Origin: Planctomycetota bacterium
GTDB lineage: Bacteria > Planctomycetota > Planctomycetia > Pirellulales > Pirellulaceae
Length of the DNA stretch: 64,000 bases
Reading direction: 5' to 3'
Assembly: GCA_027622275.1 (NCBI GenBank)
Contig: JAQBZB010000004.1
Location: 30,827-94,826 of the forward strand
Positions 26,534 through 35,310 of the stretch are shown one piece after another. A program made the translations under genes and the position numbers. The notes under the pieces are model-generated. The model saw nothing but the letters and a program-made list of their open reading frames with translations. It ran no database searches and was not told the DNA's origin. Each line of letters opens with the position of its first letter. The first letter of the stretch is position 1.

Positions 26534-26833
26534 ATGAGCACCGCACCACGAACGAACAGCAGCCACACGGAAGAACTTCCCGCAGACATGATCGAACTCG
26601 CCGGTTTGATCGCCGCCTTGCCGGCTGGACACCGAGTGACGATCGAGCACGTCTTCAACCGAGTGACCGAAAGTACAAAACGCCGACGCCGCATTTTGAA
26701 TCTCGTCCAGGACGCCTTGGCTCAATTACGCCTGGACATGAAGTATCTGGTCTTCGACCTGGAAGCCACGCGACGCGAACGCGACGAGGCCCGCCAGCAA
26801 CTCGAAGAAGGGACCAATCGCGGCGACGCATAG
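26534..26833 (+). CDS. Small conserved protein of unknown function
   Basis: A 99-residue protein from ATG 26534 (MSTAPRTNSS), preceded by CACGGAGACAT. The in-frame extension to 26339 looks non-coding. The centre is basic and helical (VTESTKRRRRILNLVQDALAQLRLDMKYLVFDLEATRRERDEARQQL), suggesting a short coiled coil with a positive patch, as in small DNA- or protein-binding factors. It ends 35 bases before a strong terminator, so it is probably transcribed alone. Family not recognised. Confidence 0.6.
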   Translation: MSTAPRTNSSHTEELPADMIELAGLIAALPAGHRVTIEHVFNRVTESTKRRRRILNLVQDALAQLRLDMKYLVFDLEATRRERDEARQQLEEGTNRGDA

Positions 26834-26868
26834 CTCGTGCCGCCGAATCGCAACTTGACCCCTCCCGC

Positions 26869-26902
26869 AAAACTCCGACTCGATCTTTCAAGTCGGAGTT
26901 TT
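26869..26902 (+). terminator. Rho-independent terminator
   Basis: A perfect 12-bp stem (arms 26869-26880 and 26891-26902, AAAACTCCGACT and its complement) with a 10-base loop. A tract of T follows on the plus strand and of A precedes it, so it can act in both directions. It ends the small gene at 26534. Confidence 0.85.
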
Positions 26903-27056
26903 GTCGTGCCGCGGCGGAAGCTTTGGCGAGATTGCGACCATCGCGAATGTCGAATACGATGAATCAACCGCCCTGCTGATACAGCCATACCACCCGTGGT
27001 CAAGGGGCTCATGCGGCATTGAGATCAAGGAAGGATAGAGGAAGGCAAAACCGCTC

Positions 27057-28541
27057 ATGTCTGATTGGAGTGCCGAGAAGTTCGCGCAACGCGTTTTCGA
27101 TCTCGCCTTACTTGATAGTCCGCAGATTAATGCCGTGTGGGGCGAACTGGGCTCGCGTCACGTGTCGCTCGACGAGATCGTTTCGGTGACGTTGCGGAAA
27201 GGTTTGCTGACCAATCTGCAAATCGAACGGATCCTGCGCGGCGAGCGGCAAGGCTTCTTTTATGGCAAGTACAAGCTGTTGTATTTAGTTGGTGCCGGGA
27301 CATTCGCGCGGGTGTATCGTGCCGTTCACGTCGGCAAGGAAACCGTGGCGGCTGTCAAAGTGCTTCGCAACCGCTTCCTGAGTGACATTTCGCAGCAGGA
27401 ACAGTTTCTCCGTGAAGGCAAGATGGTCATGGAGTTGCGGCACCCGAATATCGTTCCCGTGTACGAGGTCGGAGCGGAACGCCATCGCAAGTACATGGTG
27501 ATGGAGTTTGTCGAGGGAGACAACTTGCGCGAGATTCTGAAGGTCCGCAAGAAGTTTGATCCAATCGAATCGCTGAAGCTGATCATTGACGTCGTATCGG
27601 GCCTGGACTTTGCAATTAGCAAGGGAATCACTCACCGTGACTTGAAACTCTCTAACGTCCTGCTGACGAGTTCGGGTCGCGCGAAGCTCGTGGACTTCGG
27701 GTTGGCCGCGATCGCAGCGTCCGAAAAGGAAAAGGGAGGCGAGGCAGGCTCGAGCGCCCGCAGTATCGACTACGCTGGACTCGAACGCGTGACCGGCGTC
27801 AAAAAAGATAACAAGCAGAGCGACATCTTTTTTGCCGGATGCATGTTCTACCACGTTCTCACCGGCGTGCCGCCGATGTCAGAAACGAAAGACCGCTCAC
27901 AGCGATTGAGCGTTGCACGTTTCCGCGAAATCAAACCGATCACGCTCCACGAACCGAATCTCCCAGGCTCAATAGTCTCCGTCGTCAACAAAGCAATGGA
28001 GTTGGACCCCGAGAAGCGTTATTCGACACCGGGCGACTTTTTGATCGACTTGCAGAACGTCTTGCGACGACTCGAACAAGGAGACACGGGCGGCGGCACC
28101 GAGACCGGCGAGGGTGGCAAGAAACTGCTGGATCGCGAAGGCGAAGGTCGTAGCGTGATGATCGTCGAATCGAATATCGATATGCAGGATGCGTTACGCG
28201 ATTTGTTGAAGCGGCGCGGCTATCGCGTGTTGGTGGTTGGCGACGCGCAACGTGCGCTCGGGCGGTTCGAAGCCGGCGGTGATCCGCCAGCGGAATGCGT
28301 GATCTTTTCCACGACCGAAATGGGCGAGGAAGCACTCGATGCTTTCAATGCGTTTGGCGAGAACGAGGATACGAAAGATATTCCCGCGGTGTTGTTTATC
28401 GCCGAGAAGCATCAGCAGTCCGCCGCACGCGCGGCCACGGCACCGCATCGCAAGCTATTGCCGATGCCGTTGAAGGTCCGGCAGCTGCGGGCGATCTTGC
28501 TGAAGCTGCTCAAGCCGAACCAGGCGCCGAGCAACGGTTGA
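27057..28541 (+). CDS. Ser/Thr protein kinase fused to a degenerate receiver domain
   Basis: A 494-residue cytoplasmic protein with no membrane segment. Residues 1-70 are an N-terminal helical domain of a type found before planctomycete kinases. A complete Hanks-type kinase follows: glycine loop GAGTFARV (79-86), Lys101 in AAVKVL, HRDLKLSNV (Asp195) and DFG at 213-215. A glycine-rich linker leads to a receiver-like alpha/beta domain (about 366-487). There the acidic entry is VESN, the phospho-acceptor position in CVIFSTTEMG is Ser418, and the usual Lys before the last helix is Met470 in LLPMPL, so ordinary aspartate phosphorylation is not expected. AGGAAGG precedes the ATG. It is convergent with the next gene at a one-base gap. 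Confidence 0.88.
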   Translation: MSDWSAEKFAQRVFDLALLDSPQINAVWGELGSRHVSLDEIVSVTLRKGLLTNLQIERILRGERQGFFYGKYKLLYLVGAGTFARVYRAVHVGKETVAAVKVLRNRFLSDISQQEQFLREGKMVMELRHPNIVPVYEVGAERHRKYMVMEFVEGDNLREILKVRKKFDPIESLKLIIDVVSGLDFAISKGITHRDLKLSNVLLTSSGRAKLVDFGLAAIAASEKEKGGEAGSSARSIDYAGLERVTGVKKDNKQSDIFFAGCMFYHVLTGVPPMSETKDRSQRLSVARFREIKPITLHEPNLPGSIVSVVNKAMELDPEKRYSTPGDFLIDLQNVLRRLEQGDTGGGTETGEGGKKLLDREGEGRSVMIVESNIDMQDALRDLLKRRGYRVLVVGDAQRALGRFEAGGDPPAECVIFSTTEMGEEALDAFNAFGENEDTKDIPAVLFIAEKHQQSAARAATAPHRKLLPMPLKVRQLRAILLKLLKPNQAPSNG

Positions 28542-28542
28542 G

Positions 28543-29589
28543 TCAATTCGCGACGAACTCTTCGATCGACACGGGCGTTTCCCGGTCGACGGCCCGCTGC
28601 GCCGCGAGACACAGCAACGTCGACCAGCGTCCGTCAACGGCCGTGCAGGGCGGCGGAGTCCCTTCACGAACGCATCGTGCAACGGCGGCAACTTCGTCCG
28701 CCAGTTCGAGAAGTTCCCCCGTGGGCTTATCAAAGGTCATCTCGGTCACATCATCACCGAGTCCATAACGCAGGCCGAACGTTGGCTTGTCCGAGCGTGC
28801 ATCCGCCGCGCTCCACCACGCCCAGATGGTCCCTTCGGTCCCGCTGATCTTGCCCGTTTGATGATGCCCGAAAGCGGCCAATGTCTGGGAAATGACCGCG
28901 TAGGCTCCGTTAAAGTTGACGATGGCCGAGAAGTTGTCGAGCAATTTCGGGTTGTCCGGATGTCGCGAGTTGGCGCGGGCGTAGACGGATGTCGGTTCGC
29001 CTCGTGACGAGAGATACCATCGAGCCAGGTCGAAGAAGTGGATCGGCTCTTCCAAGATCCAACTCCCGACGCGATCAAGATCGTACCGCCAGCCCTGCGA
29101 GCCTGGCCGGTACGGAAAGCGCGACAGCTCGATTAACACATGGAGCGGATCGCCGATCGCACCTGCATCGATCAGCTTCTTCACGCCGCCCCACAGCGAG
29201 GACAACCGCAGCTCGTGACCGACCGCCAGAACAAGCTTGTTGGCGTCGGCCAGGGCGACGAGTTCGTCACAGTGCTCGACACGCAACGCCATTGGCTTTT
29301 CAAGCAGCAGGTGCTTGCCCGCTTCGAGAACGGCTTTGGCGATTTCAAAGTGCAGCTGGTTCGGCGCGACGACGGAAACAACTTCGATATCGTCGCGATC
29401 AATCAGTCGCCGATAGTCGCCAAGTACATCCGCCGTTGGATGCGCATCGCGAGCGAGTTGTTGACTGGCGTCGGAGCGCACCGCGATCGCTGTCAGTTCC
29501 GCATGACCGCAATTGGCAATCGCATCCGCATGATGCGAGCCAAACAAGCCATAGCCGATCAGTCCGAACTTTACACGCTTGTCGCTCAC
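28543..29589 (-). CDS. Gfo/Idh/MocA family oxidoreductase
   Basis: A 348-residue NAD(P)-dependent sugar/polyol dehydrogenase-type protein. The Rossmann opening is FGLIGYGLFGSHHADAI, the cofactor loop ends VVAPNQLHFEIAK, and the family signature LLLEKPMAL (EKP) is present. The C-terminal domain holds WILEEPIHFFDLARWYL with the His/Asp usual at the substrate site. It is cytoplasmic with no signal peptide. It follows the MFS transporter by 10 bases on the same strand, so uptake and oxidation of one substrate are probably linked. The substrate may be an inositol- or glucose-like polyol, but this is not determined. Confidence 0.9.
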   Translation of the reverse strand: MSDKRVKFGLIGYGLFGSHHADAIANCGHAELTAIAVRSDASQQLARDAHPTADVLGDYRRLIDRDDIEVVSVVAPNQLHFEIAKAVLEAGKHLLLEKPMALRVEHCDELVALADANKLVLAVGHELRLSSLWGGVKKLIDAGAIGDPLHVLIELSRFPYRPGSQGWRYDLDRVGSWILEEPIHFFDLARWYLSSRGEPTSVYARANSRHPDNPKLLDNFSAIVNFNGAYAVISQTLAAFGHHQTGKISGTEGTIWAWWSAADARSDKPTFGLRYGLGDDVTEMTFDKPTGELLELADEVAAVARCVREGTPPPCTAVDGRWSTLLCLAAQRAVDRETPVSIEEFVAN

Positions 29590-29599
29590 AACTCGTTGC

Positions 29600-30970
29600 T
29601 CACTCCGGCAAATCGTGCCCCTTGGTCTCGGGCAACAGGAACATCAAAGCAAAACCCACAAGGAACAGCGACCCAAGTCCGGTGACTGCGTATTCGAAAC
29701 GCATGTCTGGCAGAGACTTCAGCCAGCCGGAAAAGACCAGCACCGGAACAGCGAGTATACGCCCGCCGTTGAAACAAAAGCTCGTCCCCGTCGCGCGCAG
29801 GTGTGTCGGAAACAGCTCGGGAAAGTAGATGGCGTACCCGGCGTGCATCGCCAAAGTGAAGAATCCAAAGACGGGCAAGAGGGCCAGTAACACCGTGTAG
29901 TTGGGCGGTAGGAAGCAGGTCACGGGTACGATCACGAACGCCAACAGATGAAACATCATAAACGTGCGCCGTCTCCCCAGCCACGCGCTCAGCGGACCAA
30001 AGGATAGCAAGCCGATGCCGCCTCCGGCAGTTTGGATGAGGCCGTAGGCCAGCTTTGCCTTGCTCGCGGCGGTCGCACTATCGACGCCGTTGGCCACCAG
30101 CATCTGTTGAGCCAAGTCTTGCCCGGCGACCGTGACGGCCCAGAATGTACCAAGCCCAACGGCCGCGAGCGCCATGCCAAGTAGTGCGTTTCGATTCCAC
30201 TGCGAGTTCAACAGCAAGTCTGTGTAGCTCCCAAGTTGCTTTCCACCCTTCTCCGATTTGCGAGCTTGCCATTGCTCCGGTTCCTTGACGCTTGCCCGCA
30301 CCCACAGGATCAGCAGTGCCGGCAACACGCCAAATAGATACGCGTACCGCCATTGAGCGCCGACGGCCCAACCCGCCAGGGCGGCCATCCAAGTTCCGAG
30401 TACGCTGGACGCGTGAAAGATGCCCGCGGCGTGAGCCCTGGCCCTGGTGGGAAAGACTTCCGCGACCAACGCCGCGGCGACGGCCCATTCGCCACCAACT
30501 CCCATCGCGACAAAGAAACGCAAAGCCGCCACCTGCCACAGCGAACTAGCAAAGAACGTCAGTCCCGAGAACAGGGAGTACATCAGAATGGTGATGACCA
30601 TGATGGGGCGTCTGCCGTAGCGGTCGGCAAGCGATCCAAACAACAGGCCGCCAAATGTTCCTCCCAGCAGGAAGATTGCCAGAAACATGTCCCCATACTT
30701 TGTGACGTCGCGCTGGTCTCCGGACGCCCCGAGCATCTCTTCAAGCATCTGGCCGCGCGTGATGTTGAAAATCTGGCCTTCGTAGACGTCAAACACCCAA
30801 CCTGCGGAAGCGATCGCCAGAACGAGCCATTGGTAGGCGGTGATGCCTGCGTACCAACGCAGCGGCCTTTCTTGGAGGTCTGACACGATCTGATCCGATG
30901 GCGGGGGTGGGCGGCAAATCGAAGCGTTCCAGGCTACTGGCTCACGCAGCGTCGGGCAAGCAGTGTCCAC
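29600..30970 (-). CDS. MFS transporter (sugar/organic acid type)
   Basis: A 456-residue major facilitator with about 12 membrane segments. The loop 2-3 signature is GSLADRYGRRPIMV; the second half carries the matching loop GPLSAWLGRRRTF. The WVFDVYEGQIFN segment in helix 1 resembles aromatic-acid and sialate-type MFS carriers. The frame opens at ATG 30970; a GTG at 30886 (VSDLQERPLRW) is an alternative start, since the first 28 residues are polar and not conserved-looking. It is the first gene of a two-gene operon with the Gfo/Idh/MocA dehydrogenase and is divergent from another such dehydrogenase at 31092. Substrate unknown. Confidence 0.88.
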   Translation of the reverse strand: MDTACPTLREPVAWNASICRPPPPSDQIVSDLQERPLRWYAGITAYQWLVLAIASAGWVFDVYEGQIFNITRGQMLEEMLGASGDQRDVTKYGDMFLAIFLLGGTFGGLLFGSLADRYGRRPIMVITILMYSLFSGLTFFASSLWQVAALRFFVAMGVGGEWAVAAALVAEVFPTRARAHAAGIFHASSVLGTWMAALAGWAVGAQWRYAYLFGVLPALLILWVRASVKEPEQWQARKSEKGGKQLGSYTDLLLNSQWNRNALLGMALAAVGLGTFWAVTVAGQDLAQQMLVANGVDSATAASKAKLAYGLIQTAGGGIGLLSFGPLSAWLGRRRTFMMFHLLAFVIVPVTCFLPPNYTVLLALLPVFGFFTLAMHAGYAIYFPELFPTHLRATGTSFCFNGGRILAVPVLVFSGWLKSLPDMRFEYAVTGLGSLFLVGFALMFLLPETKGHDLPE

Positions 30971-31091
30971 CGTTGGGCGACACTCCGAGTCGTCGATTCA
31001 CGTCTCACGATTTGCATTGACGCGTCGCGGGAGCCACAATGCCGTTTCGCACTTGCGTTCTTTCATGGTGTTTATGCCGAGGAGTAGAATC

Positions 31092-32192
31092 GTGCCCACC
31101 AAGTATCGCGTTGCTGTTATTGGTCACACAGGTCGAGGCAACTATGGACACGGAGTCGATACCGTCTGGCTTCAGTTGCCCCAATGCGAGATCGTCGGCG
31201 TCGCGGACGCCCACGAGCAAGGATTGGCCGACGCTGTCAAACGACTCTCCGCGCCGCAGGGCTTTGCGGACTATCGACAGATGCTCGACGAGGCGAAGCC
31301 CGATATCGTGGCGATCGGTCCGCGGTGGCTCGACCAGCATCGCGACATGGTACTCGCGGCCGCCGAGCGAGGCATGCACGTCTACATGGAGAAACCGATG
31401 TGCCGGACGCTCGAAGAGGCCGACGAGATGGCCGCGGCCTGCAAGAAGCACGACATCAAGCTCGCGGTCGCGCACCAAACACGCTACAGCCCGAAGTTGC
31501 ATGTGATCAGCGAAATGATCGACGATGGCCGCATTGGAAAAGTCCTTGAGCTGCGCGGGCGCGGCAAGGAGGACGGGCGCGGAGGCGGCGAAGATCTGTG
31601 GGTGCTCGGCAGCCACGTCATGAATCTGATGCAGCACTTTGGCGGCGAGCCTAATTGGTGTATGGCCAACGTCATGCAAGATGGCACAGCCGTGACAAAG
31701 GAGCATGTCGCTGAAGGCCCGGAAGGAATCGGTCCGCTCGCCGGCGATTCGCTGACGGCAACTTATGGGATGGACGATGGCGTGACGGCGTATTTTGCGT
31801 CGACAAAAAACATGGGTGCCGGTAAACGATTTGGTTTACAGATCCTCGGCTCCGCGGGAATCATCGAGATCCTGACCGGCTACTTGCCAGCCGTCAACTA
31901 TCTTCCCGATCCGACCTGGTCGCCCGGGCGCAGCGGCGCCAAATGGATTCCCGTCAGTTCCGCTGGTCCCGGTCAGCCTGAGCCGTTACCCGATGGCGGC
32001 TTGAACGCCGGAAACGTACGCGCCTGCAGTGATCTGCTGGCCGCGATCGAGGAAGATCGTTTACCCGAGTGCAGCGTCTATGAAGGCCGTACCACGGTCG
32101 AAATGATCGCCGCCGTCTTCGAGTCGCATCGGCATGGTGCGACCGTCGAGATGCCGCTGAAGAATCGCAAGAATCCACTGACGTTGCTCTGA
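31092..32192 (+). CDS. Gfo/Idh/MocA family oxidoreductase
   Basis: The start is GTG 31092, chosen because GAGGAG lies eight bases upstream; the frame extends further back, to 30963, without a ribosome site. The 366-residue product has the Rossmann opening VAVIGHTGRGNYGHGVDTVWL, the family motif HVYMEKPMCRTLEEAD (EKP) and a C-terminal domain with GGGEDLWVLGSHVMNLMQ. It is divergent from the MFS/dehydrogenase pair, so the three genes may form one sugar-handling locus driven from the 120-base gap between them. The substrate is unknown. Confidence 0.88.
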   Translation: MPTKYRVAVIGHTGRGNYGHGVDTVWLQLPQCEIVGVADAHEQGLADAVKRLSAPQGFADYRQMLDEAKPDIVAIGPRWLDQHRDMVLAAAERGMHVYMEKPMCRTLEEADEMAAACKKHDIKLAVAHQTRYSPKLHVISEMIDDGRIGKVLELRGRGKEDGRGGGEDLWVLGSHVMNLMQHFGGEPNWCMANVMQDGTAVTKEHVAEGPEGIGPLAGDSLTATYGMDDGVTAYFASTKNMGAGKRFGLQILGSAGIIEILTGYLPAVNYLPDPTWSPGRSGAKWIPVSSAGPGQPEPLPDGGLNAGNVRACSDLLAAIEEDRLPECSVYEGRTTVEMIAAVFESHRHGATVEMPLKNRKNPLTLL

Positions 32193-32356
32193 TCCGGCAC
32201 TTCGTATCCGCCACCCAAGTTGAGTCATGATGCCACCGTACTTGCGTGCCTTGGCATGCCTGTGCCGGGAACCAAGAAACATAGACACGATTCGAAACAG
32301 CTTGGCTTCTTCTCCATAAGCGGTCGCTGACACCTTTACGTTCCACGAAGGCTCCG

Positions 32357-32857
32357 ATGAATCCCGACATTGCATTCCGCGCGATCGAAGATTCGGATCT
32401 CGAGTTCCTGTACCAGGTCTATGCGGATTCTCGGGCTGAAGAACTTTCCATCGTTCCCTGGTCCGATGAGCAGAAGGAAGAGTTCCTGCGGATGCAGTTT
32501 CGGGCGCAACACGAGTTCTATCAGCAGAACTATCGACAGGCGGAATTCGAGATCGTGCTCGTCGATGGCGAGCCCGCGGGGCGGTTGTACGTGGAACGCC
32601 GCGAGGACGAGCATCGCATCATGGACATCGCGTTGCTGGCCAGCCAACGTGGCCGCGGGATCGGCGGCAAGATCATCCGCGACCTGTTGCAGGAGGCGGC
32701 CGCCGTTGGAAAACCGGTGACGATCCATGTTCTCAAACAGAATCGCGCTTTGAACCTTTACGATCGCCTCGGATTTCGCGAGATTGGAAGTACCGAAGTC
32801 TACTCATTAATGGAATGGACACCAGACTCGTTACCAACCGAACCGTCCGTCGAGTGA
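32357..32857 (+). CDS. GNAT family N-acetyltransferase
   Basis: A 166-residue acetyl-CoA-dependent acetyltransferase fold. Motif A is LLASQRGRGIGGKIIRDLL (acetyl-CoA pyrophosphate loop Q/R-G-x-G), preceded by the beta4 strand HRIMDIAL and followed by the LNLYDRLGFREIG strand that closes the domain. The acceptor is not known. The 102-residue gene at 32871 begins 13 bases later, so they are probably co-transcribed. A shortened copy of this gene exists at 63528-63704 on the other strand. Confidence 0.9.
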   Translation: MNPDIAFRAIEDSDLEFLYQVYADSRAEELSIVPWSDEQKEEFLRMQFRAQHEFYQQNYRQAEFEIVLVDGEPAGRLYVERREDEHRIMDIALLASQRGRGIGGKIIRDLLQEAAAVGKPVTIHVLKQNRALNLYDRLGFREIGSTEVYSLMEWTPDSLPTEPSVE

Positions 32858-32870
32858 GAAGATTCCGATC

Positions 32871-33179
32871 ATGACCATCGAGTTGTCACACGCTACGTTC
32901 GCCGATCGCATCGGAGAGACTTTCATCCTCTCCAGTGATGAGTTTTCAGCCATCTCCCTACAGTTAAACGAAGCGCTCGACCTCCGCCATCCCGATCGAA
33001 AGATCCCCCAGCACGTTCGCCAAGATCCCTTCCAGCTCACCTTCCTCGGGCCACGCGAGCCGTTGCTCCCACAGGGTCCGTACACACTCAGCCACGAGAC
33101 ATTGGGGGAGATCCAACTGTTCGTGATTCCCGGCGGTCCCGACGGCGAGCAACAGTTGTACAACGTCACCGTTAACTAA
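32871..33179 (+). CDS. Small DUF6916-like protein
   Basis: A 102-residue protein. Conserved-looking segments are FADRIGETFIL, FQLTFLGPREPLLPQGPYTLSHETLGEIQLFVIP and a C-terminal YNVTVN. This pattern (F-x-L-x-F-x-G-P, L-x-Q-G-x-Y, H-x-x-L-G, L-F-x-x-P) matches my memory of DUF6916, which is found beside secreted or tail-like proteins but has no known function. It sits after the GNAT gene and overlaps the convergent gene at 33176 by four bases. Confidence 0.7.
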   Translation: MTIELSHATFADRIGETFILSSDEFSAISLQLNEALDLRHPDRKIPQHVRQDPFQLTFLGPREPLLPQGPYTLSHETLGEIQLFVIPGGPDGEQQLYNVTVN

Positions 33180-34108
33180 AGTTCCTTCATGGTGACGCTG
33201 TTTTCCATGGTCAGGTCCAACTGGGCGGGGATTTCCATTCCGTTCACTTCCAATTTCAGAGAACCCTTTATCCGCAGTTCTTGACGCTGCGAAACGATTT
33301 GACCGTACGCCGGGTCAAACGGTAACACGCCTTCGGACCCTTCGACCTTGAGGTCGCTTTCAACGACTTTCAGCGGCGATTCGCCTTCGACGAAATAGGC
33401 CACCGCGGTTGTCTGCGAGGTGACTTTCTCCAGGCTCTTGCCGTCTTGCTGGATGTTCCCTTCGTATGTGTACTCGTTGGTAAATGTAAACCGTTGGCCC
33501 GAATCGAGTCGGATCGTGTTGGTCCGCTGCCACGAATCGCCGGGCGAAACGGGCACGGAAGGCAGCTTGTCCAATTCATCGTTGGCTGTTGTATTAAGGT
33601 ATCCCCCGTCGATCTGCGCTTTCATGGCGTCACGAATGCTTTGAGGCAGATCGGCATAGGCCGCGTCGCGTCCCTTGACGGCGACGACGCGGTTATCCTT
33701 GCTCATCACTGACTCCCAGGTCGACCCTGCCGTCGCCTTGAACACGTCTAGCAAAACGTCGTATTCGGAGCCGGGACGAGGGGCGTCCGGTTTCGCCGAA
33801 TCGAATTTGAGTTCCACGCCGCCGGGGAGAGTCACGGTAGTCTTTAGCGCTTCGATCTTGTTGTTCACGACGAGCGTACCGTCCGCTGCCCGCTGCCCGT
33901 TGGCGGCAGTCACGGTTAACGATTGCTCCGAGTCGGTCACGACTTCCATGCCGGCCAGGGTGAGCGTTTGCGACGTCTTGATTTCTGCTTTCGAGATCGA
34001 TTTGCGGCCGTCCGGGAACTTGTACTTGAGCGTTACTTGGGCCGGGGCGCTCGTGGCAAAAGTGGCGAGCAACGCGACAAGCGATGTCAGGTAAAAACCG
34101 CGGATCAT
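33176..34108 (-). CDS. Secreted DUF6263-like protein
   Basis: A 310-residue exported protein with signal peptide MIRGFYLTSLVALLATFATSAPAQ from ATG 34108; five further codons are open upstream. The mature part is beta-rich with alternating short strands (VTLKYKFPDGRKSISKAEI, ESDLKVEGSEGVLPFDPAYGQIVSQRQELRIKGSL), the pattern of DUF6263 proteins. No catalytic residues or lipobox are apparent, so it is probably periplasmic. Function unknown. Confidence 0.7.
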   Translation of the reverse strand: MIRGFYLTSLVALLATFATSAPAQVTLKYKFPDGRKSISKAEIKTSQTLTLAGMEVVTDSEQSLTVTAANGQRAADGTLVVNNKIEALKTTVTLPGGVELKFDSAKPDAPRPGSEYDVLLDVFKATAGSTWESVMSKDNRVVAVKGRDAAYADLPQSIRDAMKAQIDGGYLNTTANDELDKLPSVPVSPGDSWQRTNTIRLDSGQRFTFTNEYTYEGNIQQDGKSLEKVTSQTTAVAYFVEGESPLKVVESDLKVEGSEGVLPFDPAYGQIVSQRQELRIKGSLKLEVNGMEIPAQLDLTMENSVTMKEL

Positions 34109-34487
34109 GGTGGAGTTCCTCAATCAAAGAATGGTGTTGTTGGCGACCGCTACTGACGGACATCCGCGCGGGCAATGGGCTGATTATAGCCGTAACGATG
34201 CCGGTTTGAAGGGCGATTTCTGGAAGCGGTAGTGCCTTAAAGTTGCGTTGGTGGCTTCAAGACCTCGCCGAACAGACCCCGATGAGAAGTTCGTTTGCGT
34301 CGGACTGGATCGCGGCGTTGGCTTGAAACGTCATGTTCGTGGGACACTCTTGCCCAGTAGCGTCCGTCTGTGTCAGGCGCACAAAGAAACGTAACGTGCG
34401 TGGAGTACGCCCTTGCCTCATCGTGTGTTGCGCACCCTATCTGAATAATCGGGTAATAGCGAACGGTCGAATTGTAAGTGCGAGGCA
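34109..34487. other. Intergenic region, nothing recognised
   Basis: About 380 bases upstream of the DUF6263-like gene and downstream of the 97-residue gene. Both directions show only short open frames without ribosome sites or family signs. Confidence 0.45.
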
Positions 34488-34781
34488 TTACTCCGATTCC
34501 GAGGCAAATGTTCCTGCCAATTCACCTCGAACGACCGTGATGACAAGGTCGCCTGTTTCGTAGTTGTGGTCCGGCAGTAGGGTTTCGTCGATCTCGTCGA
34601 TGAGGCTCGCGATCTCGCCTTCCGCCAGTTCGTTAGTTGTGAGAATCACCAGAGTTGCAGCGACTTTGCCGTCGGCCAGGAAGTGCAAATCGACCGCCGC
34701 GAAGTCCTCGCCATCTCGCTGGAGTACGAAACGCTCGGAGGATGTGGTGCGTAAGACACGCACAAATCGAATGGGTCGCAT
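34488..34781 (-). CDS. Small hypothetical protein
   Basis: A 97-residue acidic protein from ATG 34781, with AGGAG nine bases upstream deciding the start against a longer open frame. It reads MRPIRFVRVLRTTSSERF followed by DGEDFAAVDLHFLADGKVAATLVIL and ends in a strand VITVVRGELAG. The alternating hydrophobic pattern suggests a small alpha/beta fold. I do not recognise the family and no neighbour explains it. Confidence 0.6.
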   Translation of the reverse strand: MRPIRFVRVLRTTSSERFVLQRDGEDFAAVDLHFLADGKVAATLVILTTNELAEGEIASLIDEIDETLLPDHNYETGDLVITVVRGELAGTFASESE

Positions 34782-35310
34782 ACGGTGGTCTCCTGAGTAG
34801 CTGATGCGAAGGTGAAGTCTGAGTCGGGGCAGAGTGGTGTAAGAGACACGCAATCAAGTGTGCTGTTATCGAGTCATAGCCCGAAAAGTGAACTGAGGAA
34901 GTCTGTTGCCTTTTTCGACTTTCGATGTGTCGTTTGATAACGCAAGCTGGTCCCCGGAATACTGATCGATGTGTACCGTCGCTTCCGCGCGCTGATTCCT
35001 GTCCGAAAGCCATCTAATTGACGCTCGCTCGGCCAAACTAATTGACGCTTAAAAAGCGAGCCAGCCACACCGCGATATTGGCTCGATCCGTGGCCGCCCC
35101 TGACAAGTTGGGATCATTTTGGAGAAGCAGAATCAAAAGAGGGCCTGTTGCGGTGAGAATGTCGAGTCAGTTGTGCGGGCTCGGCGGAGCCGGCGACGGT
35201 TGGTTCGCCTCGGAAAGAGGGAGTCAATCGTGGCTGCGGCCAATCGCTTGGAAAGTACCGCTTGCGCTCGATGTCTTCAGCAGAAACAAACAACCGCCTT
35301 TGGGCCCGGT
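34782..35310. other. Intergenic region with a short direct repeat
   Basis: About 530 bases between a small gene and the end of res. A 12-base direct repeat CTAATTGACGCT occurs at 35014-35025 and 35038-35049, 24 bases apart, followed by AAAAAGCGAGC. No gene is supported; the open frames here lack family signs. Confidence 0.45.

Noticed and set aside
35014..35049. Attachment site or origin-type repeat upstream of res
   Set aside because: Only two 12-base direct copies, with no integrase or replication gene beside them.
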